From assembly GCA_004352715.1 (NCBI GenBank), contig SCFE01000059.1, positions 1,494,314 through 1,558,313 of the forward strand: 64,000 bases of DNA, written 5' to 3'. A model generated the notes under the pieces. It was not told where the DNA came from. It did no database searches and saw only the letters and a program-made list of their open reading frames with translations. Shown here piece after piece: positions 63,251 through 64,000 of this stretch (positions are counted from its first letter, which is position 1; each line of letters begins with the position of its first letter). Made by a program: the position numbers and the translations under genes. The DNA comes from Hofstenia miamia (taxonomy: Eukaryota > Xenacoelomorpha > Acoela).

Positions 63251-63699
63251 TTATCAATCAAACACCAAAAAATGAAATTTAGTGTGTAAATTAGTTTCAA
63301 GATTATATATCAATAAAGCATTGTAGCAACTTACAATTCATTTGTAAAAGGGTTATTATATCTCACAATAGCTGTTTGTACAAATTGAAGAAATATTGGA
63401 AAACGTATAAGATCTAGCAATATGGTTAACTGACTCATATATCAAATGGAGTTTAAACATCCACTCCTCATGTTAGCATTGAATTTAACAATGGCATTTG
63501 CAACCAGTGTGGTCATGTTTTCCAAAAGATTTTCATTCTATCTCCCTCTACCTCTGTTCCTTTATTTTATTACAAAAGTGCCGAGGGAAAATGAGAGAGT
63601 AAATTTCTCAAATAAATACAAAGCATTTTGTCCATTCTTTACATGGAGCAAGGCGGTGACAGTTGAATAGCTCAAATGTCGGTAAGCTGTTTTTGCAGT

Positions 63700-64000
63700 T
63701 AAGTGTCCATTAGATGAGATGAGATATTCTTTATTCAGATAAATATTGACAATAAAAAACTGATAATTTATCTGAATAGCGTCAAAAATATACCAACATA
63801 CATACAAATACATACAAAAGCAAAGTATACTATACAATAAATCTAGCAGGCTAGGGAGAAATTACTAGGAGATTTCAAGTACGGGTTGTTGAGTAATCAT
63901 TGTTGTAGAATTTGTATTCTAGCCATGATTGTCCTGAGATATACTTTTGCTTAAGATAAATTTTAATTTGTTTCTTAAAAGCTCTTAGTTTTTCAATATT
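63700..64000 (-). pseudogene. 3' end of a LINE on the minus strand
   Basis: From the window's right edge the minus strand reads IEKLRAFKKQIKIYLKQKYI then SGQSWLEYKFYNND, the usual LINE ORF2 C-terminus (L--FK--LK-YLL...F). A 3' UTR follows, and AATAAAGAATATCTC with a short (ATCTC)n tail ends near 63708. The element continues beyond the window. Confidence 0.65.

Noticed and set aside
1-64000. CRISPR arrays, bacterial operons, or prophage
   Set aside because: Spliced exons, LINEs and hAT/piggyBac elements show eukaryotic nuclear DNA; the short iterated arrays lack spacer-repeat regularity.

Overview
This is an AT-rich, intron-rich, transposon-laden stretch of an animal nuclear genome. Four long N gaps, four single-N joins and one stretch of trace-like sequence noise mark it as a draft assembly. 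I infer a metazoan, most likely an arthropod or other ecdysozoan. The grounds are a presenilin gene whose last residues (KQVYI) resemble insect presenilins, and a varied transposon load: Ty3-type LTR, Jockey/CR1-like and L1/Tx1-like LINEs, Penelope, Tc1/mariner, piggyBac, hAT and P. I cannot name the species.

The main finding is a very large, divergent presenilin (gamma-secretase catalytic subunit) gene on the + strand. It covers at least 21619-60180, and its small exons are scattered among kilobase-long introns full of transposons. I recognise eight coding exons (21619-21763, 26998-27065, 34413-34633, 43861-43959, 48001-48063, 52605-52649, 56606-56718, 60025-60180). They join in frame to 302 codons that carry the HW-GPLRL region, both catalytic aspartates (the first split by an intron as TAC G|AT, the second in LGLGD), the PALP motif and the C-terminus. 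From memory, three exon lengths (68, 221 and 99 bp) equal those of human PSEN1 exons 6-8, and all phases agree. The loop between the two aspartates is about 50 residues shorter than in human PSEN1. The exon for the N-terminus and first membrane segment was not found; it may lie in the 14372-15371 gap or upstream.

Layout. 12-7628: exon-like coding sequence of an unrecognised minus-strand gene, interrupted by a minus-strand Ty3-type LTR retrotransposon (409-7374) that has a degraded pol and an extra ORF after pol. 7629-15371: mostly AT-rich spacer, with a solo LTR of the same family (10771-11651), a hAT-type zinc-finger transposase fragment and a 1000-N gap. 15372-21618: GT microsatellite, a Tc1 remnant, an element with iterated inverted ends, a hAT-like element carrying a nested MITE, and a TTAA MITE. 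21619-60180: presenilin. Its introns hold a piggyBac derivative, an L1/Tx1-like LINE, an internally deleted mariner, a Penelope RT fragment, several hAT and TTAA MITEs, a candidate 6.6-kb transposon with 22-bp iterated ends, and a 3.1-kb hAT element with P-element/THAP fragments inside it. 60181-64000: two copies of a Jockey/CR1-like LINE RT fragment separated by corrupted sequence, and the 3' end of another LINE on the minus strand.

Nearly all transposon ORFs carry stops or frameshifts. Presenilin is the only gene whose reading frame, splice sites and catalytic residues all look intact.
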